Part shown: positions 25,740 through 37,136 of the stretch, one piece after another | Position numbering within the stretch: the first letter of the stretch is position 1 | Layout of the letters: each line of letters opens with the position of its first letter | Source: Selaginella tamariscina | Taxonomy: Eukaryota > Streptophyta > Lycopodiopsida > Selaginellales > Selaginellaceae | Direction: 5' to 3' | Length of the DNA: 64,000 bases | Assembly: GCA_003024785.1 (NCBI GenBank) | Contig: PUQB01000098.1 | Location: 179,239-243,238, forward strand | The notes under the pieces: generated by a model | The model's input: the letters and a program-made list of their open reading frames with translations, nothing else | Databases searched by the model: none | What the model was told of the DNA's origin: nothing | Program-made: the position numbers and the translations under genes

Positions 25740-26190
25740 ATATGTTGCAATATATGTGTCAATGCATATATTTCAGACATATATAATATTATAAAATCTT
25801 TAAATAAAATATATATATATAAAGATACACACATAACTGAAGTCTTTAACACTTTTGATGACTTTATTTAAATTTATACTTATATATATTTTATTTGAAG
25901 AATGAATAGGAATTCTTGGTATATGAATTACATTTTTATTTTATTTATAAGTATATAGCAATGAATGTTGTCGTATATGTGTCAATACATATATTTAAGA
26001 CATATAATATTATAAAATCTTTAAATAAAATGGAAAATATACATAATTGAAGTCTCAAACATTTTTTAATAGCTTTATTTAAATTTATGATTTTATACAT
26101 TTGAATTGAAGCATATTTAGGGAATCTTGATATATAAATTACATTTTAAATTTTTTAAATTTAAATAGCATTGAATGTTGTAGTAATTAG
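25740..26190. repeat. Tandem repeat, two units of about 223 bp
   Basis: ATATGTGTCAATGCATATAT and following sequence at about 25750 recurs at about 25973 (ATATGTGTCAATACATATAT), each with AATATTATAAAATCTTTAAA downstream. A third unit begins near 26177 but is lost after about 30 bp. No coding content. Confidence 0.8.
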
Positions 26191-26473
26191 ACCTATATAT
26201 AATATTATGTATATACATGATGCACACATATATATGCATGCATGTATATGTGATAATAATTTGAATCAGCCTGTGTATACGTTTGTGTATGTGTGTTTTG
26301 TATATTTTCCAGTCAACCCTAAACTCTAAACTTAACCTTTACATATGCATGTGTTCCAACTGTCAACATTATATTGTGCCATTTGACGTTCTTATCCCTG
26401 AAGAGTCAAACTCTTGTTCATTATATAGAAGTTCTTGAAGTTTCTATAATAAATGCGTCAACCATGGGTAGAG

Positions 26474-26484
26474 TATATATAAAA
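26474..26484 (+). promoter_or_regulatory. TATA box of the Gly/Cys-rich protein gene
   Basis: TATATATAAAA lies 61-71 bp upstream of the ATG at 26545, a normal spacing for a plant TATA promoter with a short leader. Confidence 0.65.
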
Positions 26485-26544
26485 TCCAATGCAACCACCA
26501 TTTTTGAGCGATTAAGTTTGTGTTTTAACACTTTCACATAGAAG

Positions 26545-26868
26545 ATGGCTAGCTCCATGACCATGTGTTTTCTCATAATTACGCTGCTTGTTATGGTCTG
26601 TTTTACAGATTATTCTGCTGCAGGTAAATCACCTACATCAGTAAGCGGTGATGCAGCTAAAGAAGTAACTACTGCAGCTAAAGAAGAAGCAATTCACGAG
26701 GACAGGGATGGTGGCGGCGGCGGTGGCGGGTGCCAAAGGTGCTGTTATAACTGGTCTAGATACTGCTGCGGTGGTGGTGGCGGTGGAGGTGGTGGTGGTT
26801 ACGGTAGACGGTGCTGTTGTAGATGGGGATGTTGTGGTGGACGTGGAGGGGTATCTGGTAATCCCTGA
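26545..26868 (+). CDS. Secreted glycine- and cysteine-rich small protein
   Basis: A single-exon gene of 107 residues. Residues 1-26 form a classical signal peptide (hydrophobic core CFLIITLLVMVCF, cleavage likely after SAA). A Lys/Glu/Ala-rich middle follows (about 27-55). The C-terminal half has glycine runs (7 and 10 Gly) between paired cysteines: CQRCC, YCC, RRCCCRWGCC. A TATA box lies 61-71 bp upstream and AATAAA sits at 26943-26948. Plant proteins of this shape are cell-wall glycine-rich proteins or secreted defence-type peptides; the sequence alone does not decide. A GT within CAGGTAAAT right after the signal-peptide codons could act as a donor, but the continuous open frame argues for no intron. 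Confidence 0.8.
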   Translation: MASSMTMCFLIITLLVMVCFTDYSAAGKSPTSVSGDAAKEVTTAAKEEAIHEDRDGGGGGGGCQRCCYNWSRYCCGGGGGGGGGGYGRRCCCRWGCCGGRGGVSGNP

Positions 26869-26949
26869 AGGTTTAAGTCTAAAATATTAAGTTTCTAGTT
26901 AGGCATATGTAAATAACATACATGTAGCTTGTTTTTGTGATGAATAAAG

Positions 26950-28491
26950 ACATAAATATTTGGTGTGCACAAACACAGATATATTACATGCGTGCGTGCA
27001 TGTGTGGTGTGTGCACATCAAATGTGTCTTTATTATACACTTACACAAAGGAAGAACAAGTTCATATTCATTGTAATCCACCGTATGTATACGACTCAGT
27101 TAAATTATGTGTAATAAATTAATTTGTGAAGCTTAAAAATCTTAAAGTGATTTATTTTGAAACTTATATTTTAACAATCACAAGTATGCTTAATTTAAGA
27201 TATATAGTTTTTTTAAATCGTGGTTCTTCGAATAATAAGCATAATGATATTTAAAACTACTACATTAATATAAGCAATCAATGGAATTCCACATCAAATT
27301 GTATATTTTGGAATTAAGAAAAAAATAACTGTTATATAATATATCACTTTAAAACTATCTTACAATAATTTTAAAAATAATATATTATGAAGTTGAATTT
27401 TTCCATTTTAAAAGGAATGACTCTTCCCTCTTGCTTTCGCTTTTTGATTTTATTTATTTTATTTTTATTTTTTATGTTATATTGATGAGAAAGAAATGGG
27501 TTGCATTGTATAGTTCAATACTAATCTGAACGTGCTACCTTACAAGTTACCTTTAATCGTATATAGCAAAATATAAAAATAATAATATATTGTATTTAAG
27601 TATGATTGAGCATGAATATTATTACAACATGTGCTTAACAAAATTTCCCCAGCCATGTATTAAATATATTAACAGAAAAATACAAATTAGTCTGAGTTTT
27701 ATATGATTATAAAGGTTTATAAAACATTATATTAATTAGTTTGTCTATAATGATGTAGCATTATTGCATATTCAATCTTAAAGTTAAGTTTGTTGCTACA
27801 TTTACTCAATCTCTATGATTAATTAGGGTTATATTTTAAGTTAAGCCTTCAATAGAAAGTACAGAGTAAATGAAAATTTTAATTTATAAAATTAATTTAA
27901 ATAAAGATATATTTACTAGTAATAGATCCACTATAAAACATAAACAAGGTTGCAGTCAACAATAAAATTAGATAAAAGAAACTAAAATTTAAAATTTTGC
28001 AGATCATTCATTTCTCAATGTTTTTCAAAAATAGTCAAATGTATGTAACTTAATTTTAAAAAATATTAGAAAACCAGTAATGTTTAAAATGAGAAGTATA
28101 TAATACGTCGGACCTACCAAAAACAAACTCTAAAGAATCTTTTATTAATAGACTAGTAATATACTAATTATAATTATCATTAAATAGATCCTTATTGAAA
28201 TATAATCAACACACTGCATACTTACATATATATGGTACATATGTAGTTTATTTTTCCCAAAGTTTTTTTTAGCATATCTACAACAGATATTAAAAAGACC
28301 TTTACCATTTATTTACACATAAAAGTTACATTCTCTTCTATAAGTATTTAGTATCAATCAAACAAGGCTATATAATCATAATTAACATAAAAATGTCCTA
28401 AATATCAATATCAATATCAATATATAATTAATATCCCTAATGCAATTGAAATCAAGATGCTACAATGTACAACGTGCATGTGTCTCATGTA

Positions 28492-28534
<43 letters not shown>

Positions 28535-28998
28535 TGTAGTATGCATGCAATCCTTGTGTATATATGTATATAATATCATATTATACACACACACCACACT
28601 CTCTTAATTGTACTATTATTTGTGTTTATGTGTGGTAGACACGTTGCAAATGTATCTATTCATAAATACAACATATATATGTAAAGCATCAAATTTAATA
28701 ACAAGTTATATATAATTTTTGAACAATTCTAACAAATAGAGTAAACATTGTGTTTATGTCACAAAATGCAATACAATCATTTTTCTGATTGTTTTTATTT
28801 TTCTCTTTTCTTTCTTTTTTTAAATGATTTTCAAAATGTACATTTAGTTTTAATAATTTTATAATTAATTGGACAGAATTGTTATATTTTGAAACGTTAA
28901 ACAAATAATAATTATACAGTGGGTACATCCCAAACATTTAAGTTTACTGATGTTCTTAGAAGATTACACATTAAATTATAAAATAATACTAATATTTG
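26950..28998. other. AT-rich intergenic region
   Basis: About 2 kb with no supported gene. An 80-codon minus frame (28695-28937) is Asn/Lys-rich low-complexity sequence and was not accepted. Microsatellites: (GT)n(AT)n at 28494-28532. Confidence 0.6.
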
Positions 28999-29790
28999 CG
29001 GTTCATTAATTAATATATATAGGTTGTTTGGGCATGCATGTTGTAGTTAATAATTATAATGAGAATTTCATTATCATAGTTTACTATAATAATAGTTCAA
29101 TACTATATATAATTTAATTAAATAGTTAATTTGATGCAATAATAGTATAATAATTGTACATTATAAATCTTTTGTGAGTTAATTCAAGTTAATAAGTTAG
29201 TCAAAAGTTAATATTGGTGAACTTAGAAAGTTCGCTAAAACTATTAAAGTGAAGAATGTTCATCATTAATTATTGAATTTGTGAATGTTAATCACCTTGG
29301 TAATGTCTTAGTCAATGCAAATTTAATAATAATCACAATTTAAAATTTGGTAAGTTTTTAATAAAAACAGTAGTCATGAATTTGAAATGTTTGTCATGAA
29401 CCTGTAAAAGTTGGTAATGAACTTTTATCACAAACATAAGAATTTCATAATAATTTTGAGTTTACCTAAAATTCATTATAAGCCTTAGGAAATTCATTAA
29501 AAACCTTATTATGAATATATATGAATTACAAATTACATGTCTAGATTTGTTTTAAGTTATGTGAATATCCCAGTAAATGATGGCATGGACCCATTGGCAT
29601 ATGTAATAAGCACGACAATATGTGAAACTACGTTATACGTTGAAATAAGGTGTTAATTATTATCCACTCAAGGAATATCTTCTTTGTAACATATATACAC
29701 TTCTTTATGATGCATGAAAATCATTTTGTTATAGTAGGCATATGTACATTTGCATAAAATTCTTTATGTTTGAAACTAAACCCTTATACA

Positions 29791-30277
29791 CTCAATTTGG
29801 AAATGGTGTAGCTTTGGAATGAATACAATAGTTATTAACTTGTAATGCAAGGAAGACAACATCCTTAGTTGCTTCATAAAATACCACTTTCCAACTTCCT
29901 CACATTCTTTATTGGTCTTGAAAATTTGAGTTGCTAAGCATCGAACCTGTTTTCAAGACATAGCTTGATTCCTAATTGGAGACCACTCCTTGATACGTTA
30001 GTTAACCATATAGGATCTCCAAATCTATTATGTTGGAATTCTATCTAAGTGTATTTACGCTCAATAATTTAAAATTAGTGGTTAAAACAACTCTATAAAA
30101 TAAATTATATATTTTAAGCTTTAGAATACAATTAAAACTTTTGAGTTTGAAAATAAAATTATATATATTATAACAGTAATAGATAGTTAAATTAAATTTA
30201 CCAAGTGACTTCTTTGCAGTGATATTAAGAGTTGTCCAAATGAAAGGGATTCCATAAAATGCGCGTCTATATGGCAT
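29791..30277 (-). pseudogene. Decayed copy of the small minus-strand gene, with an extra first exon
   Basis: Downstream part (about 29791-30060) aligns with the intact gene at 34515-34919: for example the frames around the IEFQHNK, ANISMSG and KLCVENQFDARQLKF segments are recognisable but carry stops and gaps. Upstream, 30277-30203 encodes MPYRRAFYGIPFIWTTLNIT and on to KKSL before a good donor (GTAAAT). That exon has no counterpart in the intact copies, whose leader is instead the promoter module. It starts about 470 bp from the Dof ATG in divergent orientation. Confidence 0.6.
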
Positions 30278-30364
30278 TTAGTAAGTAAAATTATTACTTA
30301 TACTATAAACTAAACAAGACTATATAGATAGATAGATAGATAGATAGAGAGAGATTTATAATAG

Positions 30365-30600
30365 GATCCATTCTTATTATGGATCCGACGGCCAATAGAG
30401 TTTTATTTTTATTTCCTTACTTTTGTTGTGGGAATTGATAAACCCAACAGTCACTAATAATAGTTTATTCTTTATTCTCTTACTTTTTTGTGAGAACCGA
30501 TGGTTACTTAAACGCGTGGAAAAGTACTACATGTGAAGCTATAAAAAGCCATCTCTTGCTACATGGTTAGGTCAATTTCAAGTAGCAACTAGCGTCTGGT
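30365..30600 (+). promoter_or_regulatory. Promoter module, copy facing the intact double-Dof gene
   Basis: Contains GGATCCGACGGCCAATAGAG (a CCAAT box near 30393), an ACGCGTGGAAAAG motif (about 30512; ACACGTGG in other copies, a G-box core), TATAAAAAG at 30540-30548, and a conserved leader CTTGCTACATGGTTAGGTC. The same module occurs at 36795-37030 (plus) and, reversed, at 34990-35225 and 44465-44700, where it faces the small minus-strand gene. Start of transcription is inferred near 30570. Confidence 0.75.
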
Positions 30601-30748
30601 ACTCACCCTTTTAACCCTTTTCACTTAGACATAGCCTTTTTTGAGATAACAGATCATCGTCATTCGAAGCCATTGGCTTTTGATAGGATTCTAGTCTATT
30701 TCTTTAACATTTCTTGGTTACACATTTCCCCTTAATAAAAAAGAACAA

Positions 30749-31891
30749 ATGGGATCGTTGTTGGGGAATCTTCCCTCTTATAATCCAAGGAATTTCAGCA
30801 AGATGAAGCGATCAACTCATGGTACGATTCCTTCCCACCCTTTTTACCCTTTTATATTTCCCTTGTTAATTAATAGGATTCATTTCAGACAATTTTTATT
30901 CTTATAATTTGGATACTTTCACCCAATTGAAGTATTTAACGCCTGGTATGGTTCCAATCCATCTTTTTCTCTTTTGCTTATATAATACATTTTATAGTGT
31001 CAGTTCATACAAAGCAAGTGGAAACCTTGTTGGACAAGTTTCATTCTTGCAATTCAAACAATTTTAATTCGCCAGACACTCATGTAAGTTTTATGTATGC
31101 ACATACATATTCATTTGTATAAACGTGCGTGATGATATTGTATTAATCAGTTAAGTTTATACTCATGGTTCTTATTAATTAAGAAGATATTATACACTTT
31201 TTAACATTTTTATTTCTTATTATCAATAATCAATTTTATTAATTGATACATACATATATATATATATATAACACGTGTGTGAGAGAGAGAAAGAGAGAGT
31301 ACACAGTTAGTGATGAATTTGATTATATACAGGTTATCGAGAAGGAAATTGACAATGAACAAGAAGCCTTACATGTCGCAGAAGAGATATTGAGAAGCCA
31401 GAGACCTGAATTGGAAAGGCTAATGGCTTCCTTAGGGGAAAATGCAAATCTCGAGGATATGAAGAAGGTTTTCCGTGATCACAGTTTCATGTGTCCCCAT
31501 TGTAGATCCCACAAAACTGTCTTTGAGCAATTCAACAATCTCAAACGAGGCCGGTATGTGTGAGTGCATTGCACGCGTGTGTGTGTTATATACATCTTAA
31601 ATACACTATAGTAACAGGAGTTGCCAACCACGATATAAGTGCCGTTCATGTAAGAAATCATGGACAATAGGGGGAAGGAGGTTCAAGATCAAAAGGCAAG
31701 AACAAAATGAACCGGTTAAGCATTATGACTGTCCAAGTTGCAAGTCAGATAATACGAGGTTTGATTACTACAACAATGGTAACAAGATGCAGCCGTCCTA
31801 CGTTTGTAGACAATGCAAGATCAAGTTTAAACCCCTTTCACGCCAAAGGAAGGATAAAAGGGGTCCCAAGGTGGACGAGCTTAGTCATTGA
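30749..31891 (+). CDS. Tandem double-Dof zinc-finger protein, five exons
   Basis: Exons 30749-30821, 30877-30945, 30998-31083, 31333-31553, 31618-31891 splice in phase to 240 codons ending TGA 31889-31891; every intron is GT..AG. Residues 1-75 are Asn/Ser-rich; 76-135 are acidic and likely helical (EKEIDNEQEALHVAEEILRS). Finger 1 starts MCPHCRSHKTVFEQFNN and continues, across the last intron, with QPRYKCRSCKKSWTIGG: pattern CX2CX24CX2C. Finger 2 is CPSCKSDNTRFDYYNN then QPSYVCRQCKIKF: pattern CX2CX21CX2C, the exact Dof spacing. The YYNN, QPRY and WTxGG residues are Dof hallmarks, so DNA binding to AAAG-type sites is expected by family. A basic stretch (SRQRKDKRG) ends the protein. Dof proteins I know have one finger and few introns; two fingers is the oddity. 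Confidence 0.85.
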
Positions 31892-32066
31892 TCTTCCTAC
31901 ACATGGCATGTATTCCCTATTGTTACCCTTTTACAAAGAGTTACATTTGTCAATAAATCTTGACCATAATACACATACACACATCCACACACAAACATAC
32001 ACATATATATCATATTTATCTATTCTTATTAATTAGTGGTGGTCCTCTCCTTCTTCTTCGACACCA
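31892..32066. other. 3' flank of the double-Dof gene
   Basis: CAATAAATCTTGACC near 31950 offers an AATAAA signal. At 32067 the duplicated block Y begins. Confidence 0.6.
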
Positions 32067-32813
32067 GCCATCGAAGTCCAAGGATTTGCCTCATACTGCC
32101 CTCTTCAATTGCATGGATTATCCCACGTGAAGTAAAGATGGTCCATTCGAGAGCATGAATGGGGTGACTGAAGCAAAAATCATGTGTGCAACGACGTTGG
32201 TTGATGATACGTTGAACTTATTTGAGGCTACAAATGGAGATGAGATTGCATCTTATCTTATTGAGAAGTTGGTGCAAGATTACATAGACTATCTGTGAAC
32301 TTGATTACGAATGTTAAAGGCATTCAACAAGGGACGATGTTGTCAACCTACAATGAAGTTTGCAGTGTTTTCATTCTTGGTTTAGCACGCAAAAGGACAC
32401 ACCTACATAGATACATATTCACAATACTTATACTTGAAACATCCTTCCACATGTACACACTTAAAGAGGTAGAGGCAGAGGCAAATGCTACAAGAAAGGT
32501 TATAAAGACATTTAAGGCATTTATTTATTTATTTTAATCATTTAATTACATTACAAGTTAAATGCATAACATATAAAACTGCATATCGCACCAATTGACT
32601 ACAATCTAGAACTATACATTGTGTCAATCGATTATAACTTAGAACTACATGTCACAGCAATGAACAATGTCTTAGAACTGCAGGTTGGTTTAAATACATA
32701 CATTTATATAACCTATTACATTTTGCAATAGATTGTTTACATGACACACATATTCTTCATCTTTACATGTAAACACTATATGGACGATATAAACATGCCC
32801 CATTTTATGTATT

Positions 32814-32843
<30 letters not shown>

Positions 32844-32845
<2 letters not shown>

Positions 32846-34005
32846 ACATACATATTATATATGTTTTAATAAATAGATAACTTTTTCTATGCATCTTATT
32901 AGTTGGTAACTATGTGTTATGCATCACATATATAAATATCTAGATTCTTTTGTTTTATACATGTTTTAATATTTGAATGTTTGTCTTGGAATAAGGGGTT
33001 AGAGAGAGTGACAATTGTGTATTAGTTCATTGTTAATAAAACATAATATTTTAAAAAGTGCATGTGTACACAAATTATATAAATGCGATGTAGAAATATA
33101 TATGGGCCTTACGATGAAGCATAATTTGTGATACAAAAGATAAATAAAACAAGGTACAAATGAATTATTTTGTTTAAATATTTTATATTTTACAACAATA
33201 CTTTTTTAATCACTAGCATATTTCATGGGTTTGTTAGCCTAGAGTGGATATTAACATTTATTAGACATATATATATATAACATACATATTATATATGTTT
33301 TAATAAAATAGATAACTTTTTCTATGCATCTTATTAGTTGGTAACTATGTGTTATGCATCACATATAAAATATCTAGATTCTTTTGTTTTATACATGTTT
33401 TAATATTTGAATGTTTGTCTTGGAATAAGGGGTTAGAGAGAGTGACAATTGTGTATTAGTTCATTGTTAATAAAACATAATATTTTAAAAAGTGCATGTG
33501 TACACAAATTATATAAATGCGATGTAGAAATATATATGGGCCTTACGATGAAGCATAATTTGTGATACAAAAGATAAATAAAACAAGGTACAAATGAATT
33601 ATTTGTTTAAATATTTTATATTTTACAACAATACTTTTTTAATCACTAGCATATTTCATGGGTTTGTTAGCCTAGAGTGGATATTAAACATTTATTAGAC
33701 ATATATTTGAATGTTTGTCTTAGAATAAGGGGTTAGAGAGAGTGACAATTATGTATTAATTCATTGTTAATAAAACATAATATTTAAAAAAGTGCATGTG
33801 TACACAAATTATATGAATGCGATGTATAAATATATATGGGCCTTATGATGAAGCATAATTTGTGCTACAAAAGATAAATAAAACAAGGTACAAATGAATT
33901 ATTTTATTTAAATATTTTATATTTACAACAATACTTTTTAATCACTAGCATATTTCATGGGTTTGTTAGCCTAGAGTGGATATTAAACATTTATTAGACA
34001 CTCTT
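32844..34005. repeat. Tandem repeat, about 2.7 units of 435 bp
   Basis: AACATACATATTATATATG at 32844 recurs at 33279; a third unit enters late, at ATTTGAATGTTTGTCTTAG (about 33704), missing the first 139 bp. Units 1 and 2 are nearly identical. The partner block near 42710-43130 has a single unit, so the expansion is specific to this copy and recent. Confidence 0.9.
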
Positions 34006-34514
34006 TTACTATTAATGTTTAGAAGAAGATGTACTCATGTCAATCTATACAAAGTAGCATCAAACATTGTTATTTAAATAATAATGAGAGCTAAATTTAA
34101 AATAAATATCTTTTTATTATTCTTTGTGTACACATACACACATATATATATATCAACATACAAAGCGTGAACGTGCCCATGTGGGAATTGGTAAACTCCC
34201 TCTTTATTTATTAGACAAACGACAATTTAGAAATAATGATATATATTCTCAAATAATTAAGTTAATCTATAAATAAAGTTCATTTTTAACTTTCCACACT
34301 GAAAATTATTTTATTTTTATTTTTACATATGTTTGGATTATTTTTCTCTACTCAATCAAGTAAATATACATATATATACCTAATTGAGTAGAAAAAAAAT
34401 AAAAGAGAAACATATATAGCTTATTATGATGCATCAAAATCATTTTGTTACAATAGGCATATGTACATTTGTATAAAATTCTTGATATTTAGAAATAAAC
34501 CCTTGTACATTAGT

Positions 34515-34919
34515 TCAATTTGGAGACGGGGTAACACTCGTGGATGTACAATGAATACATGATTTATCATCTTGTAGTGCAAGGAAGACATCATCCTTAA
34601 TTGCTTCAGTTATTCCATGAAACATATATAAGTCTTGCTCTGAACTTGTCATCTTCCTCACATTCCTCATAGGTCTTGGAAATTTGAGTTGCCGAGCATC
34701 GAATTGGTTTTCAACACATAGCTTGATTCCTAATTGAAGACCACTCATTGATATGTTAGCCAATCGTATAGGATATTCAAACTTATTATGCTGGAATTCT
34801 ATCCCAAGCTTGAGTGCCAACTCTTTTTCCACCTCCAAAATGTAGTTGTCACTGGTCCTTACTTTTATATTGTATAAGAAACTCAATAGCTCTATACCTG
34901 TAAAAACATTGAATGACAT
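34515..34919 (-). CDS. Small conserved protein of unknown function, copy 1
   Basis: 134 codons on the minus strand, from ATG 34919 down to TGA at 34515. The body runs SFLYNIKVRTSDNYILEVEK to a Thr/Ser/Pro-rich end (STSVTPSPN). No signal peptide, membrane segment or known motif was seen. The start region ATGTCATTCAATGTTTTTACAG looks like an intron end, so translation may instead begin in or after that acceptor; the 5' leader with a donor lies in the promoter module (TATA 35048-35040, reverse). The copy at 43987-44358 is almost identical over the body, and three decayed copies lie at 29.8, 36.2 and 45.7 kb. Conservation between intact copies could be recency, not selection. Confidence 0.5.
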   Translation of the reverse strand: MSFNVFTGIELLSFLYNIKVRTSDNYILEVEKELALKLGIEFQHNKFEYPIRLANISMSGLQLGIKLCVENQFDARQLKFPRPMRNVRKMTSSEQDLYMFHGITEAIKDDVFLALQDDKSCIHCTSTSVTPSPN

Positions 34920-34989
34920 CTTTTCTTTATAAAAAAATTAAACACAACTCAAAATTTTCTTAAGTAAAAAAGAAACCTTACCTAGATAG

Positions 34990-35225
34990 CCTTAATAACG
35001 TGCTACTTGAAATTGACCTAACCATGTAGCAAGAGATAGCTTTTTATAGTGTCACATGTGGTACTTTTCCACGTGTTTAAGTGACCATCGGTTCTCACAA
35101 AACAATAAGAGAATCGAAAATAAACTTTATTGGCTGTCAGATCCATCTTGGGTTCATCAATTCGCATAACAAAAATAAGGAAATAAAAAGAAAACTCTAT
35201 TGGCCATCGGATCCATCTTGAGTCT
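34990..35225 (-). promoter_or_regulatory. Promoter module, reversed, facing small gene copy 1
   Basis: Reverse complement of the module upstream of the double-Dof gene: TATAAAAAG at 35048-35040, AACACGTGGAAAAG upstream, and two CCAAT boxes. The conserved leader ends with CTAG then GTAAGG, a possible donor for an intron that ends at the ACAG just inside the small gene's frame. Confidence 0.7.
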
Positions 35226-36241
35226 TCATCTTACATTTCAATTTTGTTATATATCAATGATATAACTAATTATGTTTAAATATTAGCCTCTTTATATTAG
35301 TACACAGATATATGTGAATGATATTTATAGGTTGAATTAATATGCTCACCAAGCAATATAGCAGAATCCTTATGTTAATATATACATTATATTTTTAATT
35401 ATATAATAGATTTACTAATAATATTACCAAGCTAAGTTCAAATATTTTGCGGTTCATTAATTAATATATATAGGTTGTTTGGGCATGCATGTTAGTAGTT
35501 AATAATTATAATGAGAATTTCATTATCATAGTTTACTATAATAATAGTTCAATACTATATAATTTAATTAAATAGTTAATTTGATGCAATAATAGTATAA
35601 TAATTGTACATTATAAATCTTTTGTGAGTTAATTCAAGTTAATAATTAGTCAAAAGTTAATATTGGTGAACTTAGAAAGTTCGCTAACAACTATTAAAGT
35701 GAAGAATGTTCATCATTAATTATTGAATTTGTGAATGTTAATCACCTTGGTAATGTCTTAGTCAATGCAAATTTAATAATAATCACAATTTAAAATTTGG
35801 TAAGTTTTTAAAATAAACAGTAGTCATGAATTTGAAAATGTTTGTCATGAACCTGTAAAAGTTGGTAATGAACTTTTATCACAAACATAAGAATTTCATA
35901 ATAATTTTGAGTTTACCTAAAATTCATTATAAGCCTTAGGAAATTCATTAAAAACCTTATTATGAATATATATGAATTACAAATTACATGTCTAGATTTG
36001 TTTTAAGTTATGTGAATATCCCAGTAAATGATGGCATGGACCCATTGGCATATGTAATAAGCACGACAATATGTGAAACTACGTTATACGTTGAAATAAG
36101 GTCTTAATTATTATCCACTCAAGGAATATCTTCTTTGTAACATATATACACTTCTTTATGATGCATGAAAATCATTTTGTTATAGTAGGCATATGTACAT
36201 TTGCATAAAATTCTTTATGTTTAAAACTAAACCCTTATACA

Positions 36242-36698
36242 CTCAATTTGGAAATGGTGTAGCTTTGGAATGAATACAATAGTTATTAACTTGTAATGCA
36301 AGGAAGACAACATCCTTAGTTGCTTCATAAAATACCACTTTCCAACTTCCTCACATTCTTTATTGGTCTTGAAAATTTGAGTTGCTAAGCATCGAACCGG
36401 AGACCACTCCTTGATACGTTAGTTAACCATATAGGATCTCCAAATCTATTATGTTGGAATTCTATCTAAGTGTATTTACGCTCAATAATTTAAAATCAGT
36501 GGTTAAAACAACTCTATAAAATAAATTATATATTTTAAGCTTTAGAATACAATTAAAACTTTTGAGTTTGAAAATAAAATTATATATATTATAACAGTAA
36601 TAGATAGTTAAATTAAATTTACCAAGTGACTTCTTTGCAGTGATATTAAGAGTTGTCCAAATGAAAGGGATTCCATAAAATGCGTGTCTATATGGCAT
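36242..36698 (-). pseudogene. Decayed copy of the small gene in block X copy 2
   Basis: Same structure as 29791-30277, including the MPYRHAFYGIPFIWTTLNIT first exon at 36698-36624, and shares its stops. It has an additional internal deletion near 36397. Confidence 0.6.
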
Positions 36699-36741
36699 TT
36701 AGTAAGTAAAATTATTACTTACACTATAAACTAAACAAGAC

Positions 36742-36777
<36 letters not shown>

Positions 36778-36794
36778 TTTATAATAGGATCCAT

Positions 36795-37030
36795 TCTTAT
36801 TATGGATCCGATGGCCAATAGAGTTTTATTTTTATTTCCTTACTTTTGTTGTGGGAATTGATAAACCCAAGATGGATCTAATAGTCACTAATAATAGTTT
36901 ATTCTTTATTTTCTTACTTTTTTGTGAGAACTGATGGTTACTTAAACGCGTGGAAAAGTACTACATGTGAAGCTATAAAAAGCCATCTCTTGCTACATGG
37001 TTAGGTCAATTTCAAGTAGCAACTAGCGTC
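36795..37030 (+). promoter_or_regulatory. Promoter module facing a truncated Dof copy
   Basis: Near-identical to 30365-30600; TATAAAAAG at 36974-36982. It keeps a GATGGATCTAATAG segment that copy 1 lost and that the reversed copies share in similar form. Confidence 0.7.
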
Positions 37031-37136
37031 TGGTACTCACCCTTTTAACCCTTTTCACTTAGACATAGCCTTTTTTGAGATAACAGATCATTGTCATTCG
37101 AAGCCATTGGCTTTTGATAGGATTCTAGTCTATTTC

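Larger units (their letters stand above)
28999..31130. repeat. Duplicated block X, copy 1 (carries the intact Dof gene 5' half)
   Basis: From GCGGTTCATTAATTAATATA at 28999, the sequence matches 35449-37475 almost base for base (copy 2), and 44930-45995 (copy 3, shorter). Copy 1 contains a decayed small gene on the minus strand, the promoter module, and exons 1-3 of the double-Dof gene. It diverges from copy 2 in the intron after exon 3, at a transposon end in copy 2 (37476). Confidence 0.9.
32067..36494. repeat. Segmental duplication Y-Z-X, copy 1 (partner 41932-45995)
   Basis: Begins GCCATCGAAGTCCAAGGATT and runs co-linear with 41932-45995. The first part holds an 85-codon frame in copy 2 (to 42154) starting HRSPRICLILPSS; copy 1 has a GTGAAG for GATAG change that breaks this frame. 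Copy 1 has extra 435-bp repeat units. Copy 2 ends at the AATTTAA of 45995, where it joins an inverted Dof 5' fragment. Confidence 0.9.

Noticed and set aside
28695-28937. Minus-strand 80-codon frame
   Set aside because: Asn/Lys-rich translation of AT-rich sequence with no promoter, family or copy elsewhere.
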